From Acetobacter fallax (GTDB lineage Bacteria; Pseudomonadota; Alphaproteobacteria; Acetobacterales; Acetobacteraceae): a DNA stretch of 32,477 nucleotides. Numbering within the stretch: the stretch's first letter is position 1; every line of letters begins with the position of its first letter. A program made the translations under genes and the position numbers. The stretch is from contig NZ_WOSX01000039.1 of NCBI RefSeq assembly GCF_011516735.1, forward strand, positions 1 through 32,477. The letters are read 5' to 3'. Positions 24,635 through 32,477 of the stretch are shown piece after piece. Below the pieces are notes generated by a model, which was given only the letters and a program-made list of their open reading frames with translations, had not been told where the DNA came from and made no database searches.

Positions 24635-25900
24635 ATGGCGCTGAACAGAAAGAAAGCCGCGTGGCTTCTGCTTCTCTCCATGACGGCACTCTGCCACGCC
24701 CCGGCGGCACACGCGGCAGTGTCCCTGTTCGCCCCCGCACCCGGCGCCAGTGGCTTTGAGCAGTGGTGGCGCGGTATCACGTTCGCAGGCCATATCGATG
24801 GCGGCATCACCGCCAACCCCGCACGTCCCGCTAATGGCATCAACTTCGGCAATTTCATCGGCGATCACGCCAACCAGGCGCAGCTCAACCAGGTCGATTT
24901 CAGCCTTATCCGGCCCCTCGATCCGGATGCCAGAGGATATAGTTTCGGTTTCACGCTCGAAGCGAATTATGGTTCAGATTCCCGTTACTATCACCTTCTG
25001 GGAATTTCGGATCGCGCCTTCAATGCCCGCTACCAGATCATCCCGGCCCAGGCCCATGTGGACGCCCACCTGCCCTGGTTCACAAAACTCGGTGTAGAGA
25101 TGCACGCCGGTATCCTTCAGGCCCCGATGGGCCCCGAAGCCTTCGATCCAGGTGCCAGGCCCTTCTATACCTTCAGCTACACAGGCGAATATTCCGTCCC
25201 GTTCGAGCATGTCGGCATGATGGCCACCATCCACATCACCCCGATGATCGACGTCCTCACCGGGATCGACACCGGCAACCAGACCACCTTCGGACGCAGC
25301 GATAACAACGCTGAACCCGCAGGCTACGCCGGCATTAACCTCAATAATCTGGCGCACGGCAAACTCACCATCACCGAACTCAGCCGCTTCGGCCCCGAAG
25401 ATTCACGCTACATCCTCGGTTCACAGCAGGCGAACGGAGCCATGCGTTTCTGGAACGATCTGGTGGCAGCCTGTCACGTCACCGATAAGCTGACCCTCAC
25501 CGGTGAATTCAACTATCTGCACGACAATGGTCTCCGCGCCGACGCCGAAAGCGTCGTCACCTACCTCTCCTGGAATTTCGCCAGGAACCTGACCTTCAAT
25601 TATCGCGGCGAAATCTACCGCGATAATACCGGGCAACTGGTCACAAGCTTCCTCAGCGACGAAGCCTATATGCGTGGTGTCGCCGGCACGCCCGCACCAG
25701 CCGAAAGCGCCCCGCCAACCACCTATGGCGCCATGACCCTTGGCATCACCTGGAGAAAACCCCTGACGGAAAAAGTCGGTTATTTCGCCATCCGTCCAGA
25801 AATCCGCTTCGACCGCTCCCTGAACGGCACAACACCTTTCAACGATGGTCGCAACACTGGCATGTTCACCTTCGGCGGCGATATGATGATAGGCTTCTGA
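24635..25900 (+). CDS. Outer-membrane beta-barrel protein (porin-2/OmpL-like)
   Basis: 421 residues with GGAAGGGAA 4-12 nt before the ATG. The signal peptide is residues 1-27 (cleavage after APAAHA). The mature chain has repeated amphipathic strands (FAGHIDGGITANPARP, YSFGFTLEANYGSDSRYYH, LTGEFNYLHDNG, LTFNYRGEIYRDNTG), ending with a C-terminal Phe (GGDMMIGF), the usual signal for insertion by the BAM complex. This matches the putative beta-barrel porin-2 family, in which strand-rich proteins of about 400 residues are encoded singly. No substrate can be inferred. No clear promoter was seen upstream. Confidence 0.82.
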   Translation: MALNRKKAAWLLLLSMTALCHAPAAHAAVSLFAPAPGASGFEQWWRGITFAGHIDGGITANPARPANGINFGNFIGDHANQAQLNQVDFSLIRPLDPDARGYSFGFTLEANYGSDSRYYHLLGISDRAFNARYQIIPAQAHVDAHLPWFTKLGVEMHAGILQAPMGPEAFDPGARPFYTFSYTGEYSVPFEHVGMMATIHITPMIDVLTGIDTGNQTTFGRSDNNAEPAGYAGINLNNLAHGKLTITELSRFGPEDSRYILGSQQANGAMRFWNDLVAACHVTDKLTLTGEFNYLHDNGLRADAESVVTYLSWNFARNLTFNYRGEIYRDNTGQLVTSFLSDEAYMRGVAGTPAPAESAPPTTYGAMTLGITWRKPLTEKVGYFAIRPEIRFDRSLNGTTPFNDGRNTGMFTFGGDMMIGF

Positions 25901-25963
25901 ATGAAACCGATCAGAAAAACGTCATGTAATATTTACTGAGTCAGAAACAGAGGCGCGCCCGGC

Positions 25964-27319
25964 TCACACCGAAACCACAACCCCGGCCTCACGTAACGCC
26001 GCCTGCTGCCGCGCCGCCAGCGCCTCCACGCTGAAGTCGGCGATCAGTTCCTGAAACATACGATGCCAGTTCAGCTTCGCACCAAGCCGCATAAACACCG
26101 ACCCCAGCCCGATCGCGGAACGGTCCACCAGCACGAACTCACGAGGCGGCTTCACTCCGCCCGTCCGCTGCAATCCGGTATGCACCCGCGCCGCGATATC
26201 GCGCCCGAAAATCGTCTCCTGATCTTCGTTGATCGTCCGCTCCCGATCCTGCATCAGCGGCTCATAAAGAAAACGCGCCCATTCATTGAGAACCGTCATC
26301 GTCTCGCGGGACAGACCCGTAAAACCCCACATCTCATAGGCATGCGCGGCCCGGTCCTCATCACCGACCCGCAGCGCCTCGCACAATTCGATGATCCCGA
26401 GCACAAATTGTGGCCGGAATACCCGAATGGCGCCAAAATCAAGCAGATTGAACCCGCCATCCTCCCGCACCGTGAAGTTCCCCATATGCGGGTCGCCATG
26501 AATCACGCCATAGCGATACAAAGGCACATACCACGCCTCAAACAGCGCCTTCGCCATCCTGTTGCGTTCTTCCTGCGAGGGATTCGTGTCCAGAACAGCC
26601 TGCAATCCCCGACCAGTCACCCAGTCCATCGTCAGCAGCCGCCGCGTCGACAGCGACTCAACCGGCTTCGGAACCGTCACCGAAGAATACCCCTTCAGCA
26701 TCAGCCCGTAGAGCTTCATGTTGGCCGCTTCCCGACGATAATCCAGCTCCTCGCGCAGCCGCTCCGTCAGTTCCTCAATCACATCGTCCTGACGGATCGC
26801 ATTGTCCACGCGATGATACAAACCCATCGCCATGCGGAACTGTTTGAGATCAGCCTCAACCGTCGTCGTCATGTCCGGATATTGCAGCTTGCAGGCCACC
26901 GTCTCGCCGTTCGGCAAAACCGCCCGGTGAACCTGACCCAGACTCGCCGCTGCCGCCGCTTCCCGCCCGAACTCGCGGAAATGCTTCTGCCAGTCCGGCC
27001 CCAGCTCCGCCGCCATGCGCCGCCGCACAAACGACCACCCCATCGGTGGCGCATTGGACTGCAACTGAGCCAGCTCAACAGCATAATCATCCGGCAACGC
27101 GCCAGGAATCGTCGCCAGAAGCTGCGCCGCCTTCATCAGCGGCCCCTTCAGCCCGCCCAGCACAGCTTTCAGATCCTCCGCATGCGCCGCGTCATTGCCG
27201 CGAAAACCGATTTTGTTCCCGGCAATCCGTGCCGCAATGCCGCCAACCGTCCCGGTCGTGCGAATCATGCGCCCGAATTCGCCAAACAGTCCCGTGCTGT
27301 CGAGATCTTTCTCTGCCAT
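25964..27319 (-). CDS. ABC1/AarF/UbiB-family atypical kinase
   Basis: 451 residues. Family hallmarks: the KxGQ-type motif as K63-A-A-Q66, an Ala-rich nucleotide loop (AAAAASLGQVHRA, 121-133), Lys144 (VACKLQYP), the catalytic-loop equivalent HGDPHMGN (274-281) and DFG (294-296). In UbiB/COQ8 proteins these support ATPase activity linked to ubiquinone biosynthesis. Gly-to-Ala changes in KxGQ and the A-rich loop are typical of the family. It has no C-terminal membrane helices, unlike E. coli UbiB. It starts 3 nt after the peptidase gene and shares its transcript. Whether it acts in ubiquinone synthesis cannot be told from sequence. Confidence 0.9.
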   Translation of the reverse strand: MAEKDLDSTGLFGEFGRMIRTTGTVGGIAARIAGNKIGFRGNDAAHAEDLKAVLGGLKGPLMKAAQLLATIPGALPDDYAVELAQLQSNAPPMGWSFVRRRMAAELGPDWQKHFREFGREAAAAASLGQVHRAVLPNGETVACKLQYPDMTTTVEADLKQFRMAMGLYHRVDNAIRQDDVIEELTERLREELDYRREAANMKLYGLMLKGYSSVTVPKPVESLSTRRLLTMDWVTGRGLQAVLDTNPSQEERNRMAKALFEAWYVPLYRYGVIHGDPHMGNFTVREDGGFNLLDFGAIRVFRPQFVLGIIELCEALRVGDEDRAAHAYEMWGFTGLSRETMTVLNEWARFLYEPLMQDRERTINEDQETIFGRDIAARVHTGLQRTGGVKPPREFVLVDRSAIGLGSVFMRLGAKLNWHRMFQELIADFSVEALAARQQAALREAGVVVSV

Positions 27320-27322
27320 GAT

Positions 27323-29185
27323 TCAGTCCACCTCAAGCTGGTCAATCAGCCCGGAAATCACATCCAGCCCCCGACGCCAGAACCCGGGGTCACTCGCATC
27401 CAGCCCGAACGGCGCCAGCAGGTCTTTGTGCCGCTTCGTTCCGCCCGCGGAGAGCATCGCCAGATATTTGTCCTGAAATCCTGGCGCTCCTCCCTGATAA
27501 ACGCCATAAAGCGCATTCACCAGACAGTCGCCGAAAGCATAAGCATACACGTAGAACGGCGAATGGATGAAGTGCGGCACATAACTCCAGAACACATCAT
27601 ATTCAGGCGTGAAATGAAACGCCGGACCAAGACTCTCCGTCTGCACCTGCCGCCAGATTTCCCCGATCCGCCCGGGCAGCAACTCGCCATTCCGCCGTTC
27701 GCCATGCACAAGACCTTCAAACCGGTAGAAAGCAATCTGCCGCACCACCGTGTTGAGCATGTCCTCAACCTTAGCCGCCAGCATCAGCCGCTTTTGCTCA
27801 GGGTCGGTCTCGCTGTCCAGCAGATGCTGAAACGTCAGCATCTCCCCGAACACACTCGCCGTCTCCGCCAGCGTCAGCGGTGTCGACGACATGAAATATC
27901 CCTGTTTCGCCGCCAGAATCTGATGCGCGCCATGTCCGAGCTCATGTGCCAGCGTCATCACGTCCCGCGTGCGTCCCCGATAATTCATCAGAACATACGG
28001 ATGCACTGAGGGCGCCACCGGATGCGCGAACGCCCCGGAAGACTTGCCCGGAACCGGTGCCGCATCAATCCACGGCCTGTCCAGAAACTCCCCCACCAGA
28101 CTGCCCAGACGCGGATCAAACCCGTCATAAGACTGCCGGACAATGCTCTTCGCCTGGCTCCAGGGAATATTCTGCTCCCGCATCCCCGGCAACGGCGCAT
28201 TCCGGTCCCAGTGCTCCAGCTTCTCAAGCCCCAGCCACTTTGCCTTCAGCGCATAATACCGGTGCGACAGCCGTGGATAATCCGCCACCACGGCCGAAAC
28301 CAGCGCATCCACCACCTCGTCCTCAACCATGTTCGAGAGGTTGCGATAGGACTCAGGGCGCGGATACTGCCGCAACTTGTCGGAAACCGCCTTGTCCTTC
28401 GCCAGCGTGTTGGTGATCAGGGAATAAAGCTTCAGATCCTTCTGCAACGCCAGGCCAACTGCACGCCCGGCTTTCTCCCGAACCGCCCGATCCGGGTCCG
28501 ACATCAGGTTCAGCGCCTCACCCAGAGTCAGCTCTTTCCCATTAAGCGGAACCCGGACTTCACTCATCTGCTCATCAAACAGCCGGCACCACGCCGAAGC
28601 GCCCGTAACGGATTTTTCCAGCAAAACCTGCTCAATCTCATCAGCAAGCTGATGCGGCCGGAACATCCGCAGATCACGGAAGAATGGCCGCCAGTGCCCC
28701 AGCGCCGGATCAGCGAGCTTCGCCTCCAGATCCCCATCGCTGATTTTGTTCAGTTCCAGCGTGAAAAACAGCAGATCCGTCGAAATATCCGACAGCGTCT
28801 CCCGCACCGACTGACTGAACCGCCCGGTCTCTGCACTGGCCATGTCCGCCGAGAACGACAGAGACGCGAACGCCCCGATGCGCCCCATCGCCTCGTCGAT
28901 CGCCTGATAAGTCCCGATCGCCGCCGCCAGTTCCGCGCCGGACAGCGTCGCTACCCTGTCGCGATACCGACCGGCAAACGCCTTCGCCTCTTCGGCAATC
29001 CGCTCACGATCCGCCGCCAGAACAGGCGAATCGGCAGAAGCATAAAGATCGGACAGGTCCCATCGTGGCGGCGTCTCATCCGCTGCAAGCGTGGTGGCCT
29101 GACCACCATCAGAGCTCCCAGCCGCCCCGACGGACGGTGCGGAAGCAGGAAAAAACAGGCGAGGGAAGGGCGCTTCGCAAATCAT
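27323..29185 (-). CDS. pepF: M3-family oligoendopeptidase F
   Basis: 620 residues from ATG 29185 (MICEAPFPRLFF), with AGG close upstream. Alternative in-frame starts at 29239 (ATG) and 29251 (GTG) add residues without similarity. The zinc site HELGH is at 414-418 (LAHELGHGAHQ). The upstream PepF region includes PRWDLSDLYAS near the N-terminus, and the M3 C-terminal region includes YRFEGLVHGERRNGELLPG. These are cytoplasmic zinc peptidases cutting short peptides. The C-terminal half carries the HFTPEYDVFWSYVPHFIHSPFYVYAYAFGD motif typical of PepF. It is followed by the ABC1 kinase gene after 3 nt. Confidence 0.93.
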   Translation of the reverse strand: MICEAPFPRLFFPASAPSVGAAGSSDGGQATTLAADETPPRWDLSDLYASADSPVLAADRERIAEEAKAFAGRYRDRVATLSGAELAAAIGTYQAIDEAMGRIGAFASLSFSADMASAETGRFSQSVRETLSDISTDLLFFTLELNKISDGDLEAKLADPALGHWRPFFRDLRMFRPHQLADEIEQVLLEKSVTGASAWCRLFDEQMSEVRVPLNGKELTLGEALNLMSDPDRAVREKAGRAVGLALQKDLKLYSLITNTLAKDKAVSDKLRQYPRPESYRNLSNMVEDEVVDALVSAVVADYPRLSHRYYALKAKWLGLEKLEHWDRNAPLPGMREQNIPWSQAKSIVRQSYDGFDPRLGSLVGEFLDRPWIDAAPVPGKSSGAFAHPVAPSVHPYVLMNYRGRTRDVMTLAHELGHGAHQILAAKQGYFMSSTPLTLAETASVFGEMLTFQHLLDSETDPEQKRLMLAAKVEDMLNTVVRQIAFYRFEGLVHGERRNGELLPGRIGEIWRQVQTESLGPAFHFTPEYDVFWSYVPHFIHSPFYVYAYAFGDCLVNALYGVYQGGAPGFQDKYLAMLSAGGTKRHKDLLAPFGLDASDPGFWRRGLDVISGLIDQLEVD

Positions 29186-29300
29186 GTCCTGACTGTAGCG
29201 CGGCTCCTCACAGGAGGCGAGAGCATGACCCGCCCGCATCTCGTACGACACCGCTTTTTCGATAGCTGACTTTTGCCACTTTATCCATTATGGGACGCGC

Positions 29301-31106
29301 ATGACCGATACGCCCCTCGACCTGATCCGTAACTTCTCGATCATCGCCCATATCGACCATGGCAAGTCCACGCTCGCCGATCGGCTGATCCAGGCGTGCG
29401 GCGCCCTGACCGCCCGCGAGATGACCAGCCAGGTCCTCGACAGCATGGATATCGAGCGCGAGCGCGGCATCACCATCAAAGCGCAGACCGTGCGCCTGAC
29501 CTATCCGGCAAAGGATGGCAAAACCTACATCCTGAACCTGATGGACACTCCGGGCCACGTCGATTTCGCCTACGAAGTCAGCCGCTCGCTCGCCGCCTGC
29601 GAAGGCTCGCTCCTCGTCGTCGATGCCTCCCAGGGCGTCGAAGCCCAGACACTGGCCAATGTCTATCAGGCCATCGACGCCAATCACGACATCGTGCCGA
29701 TCCTCAACAAGATCGATCTGCCCGCCGCCGAGCCCGAGCGCGTCAAGGCCCAGATCGAGGAGGTCATCGGCATCGACGCTGAAGACGCGGTCGAAATCTC
29801 GGCTAAGACCGGCATTAACATCGAAGGCGTGCTCGAAGCTATCGTCACCCGCCTGCCACCCCCGACAGGCGACGCCGACAAACCCCTCAAAGCCATGCTG
29901 GTCGATAGCTGGTACGACGCCTATCTCGGCGTCATCATCCTCGTCCGCATCAAGGAAGGCCGTCTGAAAAGAGGCGCCCGCATCCGTATGATGTCCACCG
30001 GCGCCGTCCACCTCGTCGATCAGGTCGGCGTCTTCTCGCCTCGCATGGTCCCCGTGGACGATCTCGGGCCGGGCGAGATGGGCTACATCAACGCCGCCAT
30101 CAAAACCGTCGCCGACTGTAACGTCGGTGACACCATCACCGATGACCGCAAGCCCGCCACCGAAGCGCTTCCCGGATTCAAGCCCTCGATCCCCGTCGTC
30201 TGGTGCGGCCTCTTCCCCATCAATGCCGACGATTTCGAAAAGCTGCGTGACAGCCTGTCCAAGCTCCGCCTGAACGACGCCTCGTTTCACTATGAGGCCG
30301 AAACCTCAGCCGCCCTGGGCTTCGGTTTCCGCTGCGGTTTCCTCGGCCTGCTGCACCTGGAAATCATCCAGGAACGTCTCTCCCGTGAATTCGATCTCGA
30401 CCTGATCGCAACCGCCCCGTCCGTCGTCTATCACCTTAAAATGAACAACGGCGCGAGCGAAGCCCTCCACAATCCCGCCGACATGCCCGATCCCTCGCTG
30501 ATCGAGTCTATTGATGAGCCCTGGATCAAGGCCACCATCATGGTCCCCGACGAATATCTCGGCGCTGTCCTCACCCTCTGCACGGACAGGCGCGGTGTCC
30601 AGGTCGATCTCACCTATGTCGGTAACCGCGCGATGGCCGTTTACCGCCTGCCGCTCAACGAAGTCGTGTTCGACTTCTACGACCGCCTGAAATCCCTGAC
30701 CCGCGGCTACGCCAGTTTCGACTACCAGATGGACGGTTACGAAGAGAGCGACCTCGTCCGCATATCCATCCTGGTGAACCAGGAACCCGTCGACGCCCTG
30801 TCCTTCATCGCCCACCGCTCAGCCTCCGAAAGCCGCGGTCGGTCGATCTGTGCCCGCCTTAAAGAACTGATCCCCCGCCAGCTCTTTAAAATCGCCATCC
30901 AGGCCGCTATTGGTTCCCGCGTCATCGCCCGTGAGACCATCGGCGCCCTCTCAAAAGACGTCACCGCCAAATGCTACGGTGGCGATATTTCCCGTAAGCG
31001 CAAACTTCTGGACAAGCAGAAAGAAGGTAAAAAGCGTATGCGGCAGTTCGGGAAAGTCGAAATTCCACAGAGCGCCTTTCTGGCCGCTCTGAAAATGGAC
31101 GGCTAA
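29301..31106 (+). CDS. lepA: LepA (EF4), ribosome-associated GTPase
   Basis: 601 residues, full length. The G domain opens [20 protein letters not shown] (P-loop), then [24 protein letters not shown] and [12 protein letters not shown]. Domain II, an EF-G III/V-like part ([40 protein letters not shown]) and the LepA-specific C-terminal domain follow ([37 protein letters not shown], intact). EF4 influences ribosome assembly and translation under stress. It diverges from pepF across 115 nt. The start matches the conserved N-terminus. The gene is very GC-rich (line 29581-29640 has 45 G+C of 60). Confidence 0.98.
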   Translation: MTDTPLDLIRNFSIIAHIDHGKSTLADRLIQACGALTAREMTSQVLDSMDIERERGITIKAQTVRLTYPAKDGKTYILNLMDTPGHVDFAYEVSRSLAACEGSLLVVDASQGVEAQTLANVYQAIDANHDIVPILNKIDLPAAEPERVKAQIEEVIGIDAEDAVEISAKTGINIEGVLEAIVTRLPPPTGDADKPLKAMLVDSWYDAYLGVIILVRIKEGRLKRGARIRMMSTGAVHLVDQVGVFSPRMVPVDDLGPGEMGYINAAIKTVADCNVGDTITDDRKPATEALPGFKPSIPVVWCGLFPINADDFEKLRDSLSKLRLNDASFHYEAETSAALGFGFRCGFLGLLHLEIIQERLSREFDLDLIATAPSVVYHLKMNNGASEALHNPADMPDPSLIESIDEPWIKATIMVPDEYLGAVLTLCTDRRGVQVDLTYVGNRAMAVYRLPLNEVVFDFYDRLKSLTRGYASFDYQMDGYEESDLVRISILVNQEPVDALSFIAHRSASESRGRSICARLKELIPRQLFKIAIQAAIGSRVIARETIGALSKDVTAKCYGGDISRKRKLLDKQKEGKKRMRQFGKVEIPQSAFLAALKMDG

Positions 31107-31153
31107 GAGCCTGTTTTAAAAGTCCCCGTTAGCGTTCTGTGCGGACACTTTCT

Positions 31154-31192
31154 CAGGGCTTTGCCCTGGACTTCGCTAAAGGTCGCAGACCT
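31154..31192. repeat. Repeat-like pair of small hairpins after lepA
   Basis: CAGGGC-TTT-GCCCTG (31154-31168) and AGGTC-GCA-GACCT (31180-31192) are two short stems with 3-nt loops, 11 nt apart. The layout resembles REP-type intergenic repeats that I remember from Acetobacteraceae genomes, though only one copy is in the window. A further related stretch (GCCCGCGACCCTTTCCGGGCCC) lies near 31230-31252. It may also act as the lepA terminator. The remaining 285-nt gap shows nothing else I can support. Confidence 0.4.
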
Positions 31193-31391
31193 CTGGAAAT
31201 CGGCTTATTGATCAACAGATCAGGGTGAAAGAGCCCGCGACCCTTTCCGGGCCCAGGCTTCCGCTCATCATATGCAAAGTCCGGATTTCAACATTGAACG
31301 ACAAAAGAGACTTCTGAAACAGGGCAGGGGAACCCGGAGCGCCACCCCGTAACGTCACGCAAAGGTGGCCCCGTTCCGCCTCTCAACGCGG

Positions 31392-32366
31392 TCATCCGGA
31401 GTGAAAAGCCACGCCTTCCGCATCCGACACAGTATCCCGCCGCCGGTAATGCAGAACACAACGGTTCCGCCCCTGCGCCTTGGCCTGATAAAGCGCCGCA
31501 TCGGCTTCGTGAACCAGTTCCTCATAGTCAGGATGCCCGGAAAATTCCGAGATACCGATGGAAACAGTCACCGGTCCATTCTGAAGCTCCGGATCTGAAA
31601 GCACCGCCTTGCGGATCCGCTCGGCCACCTCGACGCCCTGTTCACCCACAGTCTCCGTCAGCGCGACAAGAAATTCCTCTCCGCCATACCGGAAGACGAA
31701 ATCACTCGGCCGACACTGAGCGAAGATGATTTCGTAAATGCTCCGCAATACGGAATCACCATGTGTGTGTCCGAACTGATCGTTGATGCGTTTGAAATGG
31801 TCGACGTCCAGAAACAAAAGACAGAAAGACACCCCCCGACGGAGAGACAGCGTAATCTCACGGGACAAGATCGTAGGCAGAAAACGCCGGCTCAGCGCGG
31901 CCGTAAGCGGATCACGCCCCCCTTCAAGCAACGCGCTCCCGACGAACATATCGTCCATCAGAAAACGGATTTCATCCAGTTGCTCCTGCAAAGCGTGAAT
32001 CTGCGCCGGAGGCACCGGTGCAACATCCATAAGCGCCGGCAGAAGCTCATCATCAATCCGGCTCACAATCTCGCGCACCGACTGCAGGCCAGGCAAACCT
32101 GAGAAAAGAAAAATCGCTTTATGATTGATCCAGAGACCAAAAGAGGACTTCGCAAGAGAAGGAAGAGGCGGAGGCGAGGAGCAGCAGATGGCCAGCAGAA
32201 CCCTGTGTCCCCAATCCAGCAGGGCCGCGCGCTGCGTTTCCTTTTCGACAGCAATGTCCTGGCCCAGAGTGACAAGACGGCACGCTTCGTCGGATTCGAT
32301 TTCTTTCTTTAAATCTTTGGAAAATTCCTGGCTCATCACCTCAACGGCAATGTCGGTCATCGTCAT
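31392..32366 (-). CDS. Diguanylate cyclase (GGDEF), possibly extending past the window
   Basis: 324 residues from ATG 32366. The C-terminal GGDEF domain is intact: DVDHFKRINDQFGHTHGD, signature GGEEF at 228-232 and an inhibitory I-site RPSD at 219-222, five residues upstream. It should make c-di-GMP and be product-inhibited. Residues 45-150 resemble the helical middle domain of sensor cyclases (SFGLWINHKAIFLFSGLPG, DDELLPA, LLEGGRDPLT). Upstream of the ATG the frame stays open to base 32477 with no stop, and the only GGAG is 15 nt before the ATG, so a longer N-terminal sensor is possible. c-di-GMP normally opposes motility, so it could regulate the flagellar system encoded on the left. Confidence 0.85.
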   Translation of the reverse strand: MTMTDIAVEVMSQEFSKDLKKEIESDEACRLVTLGQDIAVEKETQRAALLDWGHRVLLAICCSSPPPLPSLAKSSFGLWINHKAIFLFSGLPGLQSVREIVSRIDDELLPALMDVAPVPPAQIHALQEQLDEIRFLMDDMFVGSALLEGGRDPLTAALSRRFLPTILSREITLSLRRGVSFCLLFLDVDHFKRINDQFGHTHGDSVLRSIYEIIFAQCRPSDFVFRYGGEEFLVALTETVGEQGVEVAERIRKAVLSDPELQNGPVTVSIGISEFSGHPDYEELVHEADAALYQAKAQGRNRCVLHYRRRDTVSDAEGVAFHSG

Positions 32367-32477
32367 GATTGTGTTGAAAAACTCCGTCTTGCGGTAATTG
32401 CTTCCTGCTGATTCAGTATCGTCACAGGCTGGAGGGCGATGCGGATGATGGGCGAGCGGATCGGGATGCAGGAGGCG

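Noticed and set aside
26063..29269. Plus-strand frames of 648 and 415 codons opposite the ABC1 kinase and pepF
   Set aside because: Arg/His/Pro/Gln-rich translations typical of the antisense of GC-rich genes. They cross real gene boundaries, while both minus-strand genes show complete catalytic motifs.
29186..29300. A sigma-70 promoter for lepA (TTGCCA / TATGGG)
   Set aside because: The spacing is wrong and the -10 would nearly touch the start codon. No convincing pair was found.
29208..30290. A 360-codon minus-strand frame opposite lepA, Asp/Gly/His-rich
   Set aside because: Antisense artefact of high third-position GC. lepA is complete on the other strand.

Overview
The window reads as a chromosomal segment of an alphaproteobacterium, most likely an acetic acid bacterium (Acetobacteraceae). 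That placement rests on the FlbD-centred flagellar gene order, the dapF-mtaB-ftsY run, two large Acetobacteraceae-style outer-membrane beta-barrels and the look of the intergenic repeats. No 16S or other marker gene is present, so the genus is not claimed.

Region 1 (about 1-16,950) is a flagellar cluster. Read on the minus strand from 8,829 to the left edge it is fliF-fliG-fliH-fliN-flbD-flhA-flhF-flhG, with overlaps or gaps of about 40 nt or less throughout. This run supplies the MS ring and C ring, the export gate and its stator, the sigma-54 activator that times later classes, and the site and number control GTPase/ATPase pair. The last gene, flhG (MinD-like), is cut after about 92 codons by the end of an insertion sequence. 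The IS inverted repeat and the first 15 codons of its OrfA are visible. A second minus-strand unit, fliK-flgD, and a plus-strand unit, flgE-flgK-flgL, diverge from a 363-nt region. That region holds two good sigma-54 (-24/-12) promoters, one facing each way, and an 18-bp palindrome between them. Together these make the hook, its cap scaffold, its length control and the hook-filament junction.

Region 2 (16,951-20,922) has a bidirectional terminator, then two separately terminated minus-strand genes: a DEAD-box RNA helicase with a DbpA-type C-terminal domain, and an outer-membrane porin with an N-terminal coiled coil.

Region 3 (20,923-23,988) is a tight plus-strand operon of dapF (lysine/peptidoglycan precursor), mtaB (tRNA ms2t6A methylthiotransferase) and ftsY (SRP receptor).

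Region 4 (23,989-25,900) starts with a 646-nt stretch without an intact gene, containing an AT-rich island. On its minus strand lies a small reading frame split by one in-frame TGA. A second beta-barrel outer-membrane protein follows.

Region 5 (25,901-32,477) has an M3 oligoendopeptidase-ABC1/UbiB kinase pair on the minus strand and lepA (EF4) diverging on the plus strand. Next come a repeat-like intergenic stretch and a diguanylate cyclase whose reading frame stays open to the right edge.

The housekeeping genes on the right are visibly more GC-rich than the flagellar cluster. I found no rRNA, tRNA, CRISPR array or defence system. The most notable items are the IS-disrupted flhG, the regulatory architecture of the flagellar promoters (including a repeated TGCCGG element) and the split small ORF in the AT-rich island.
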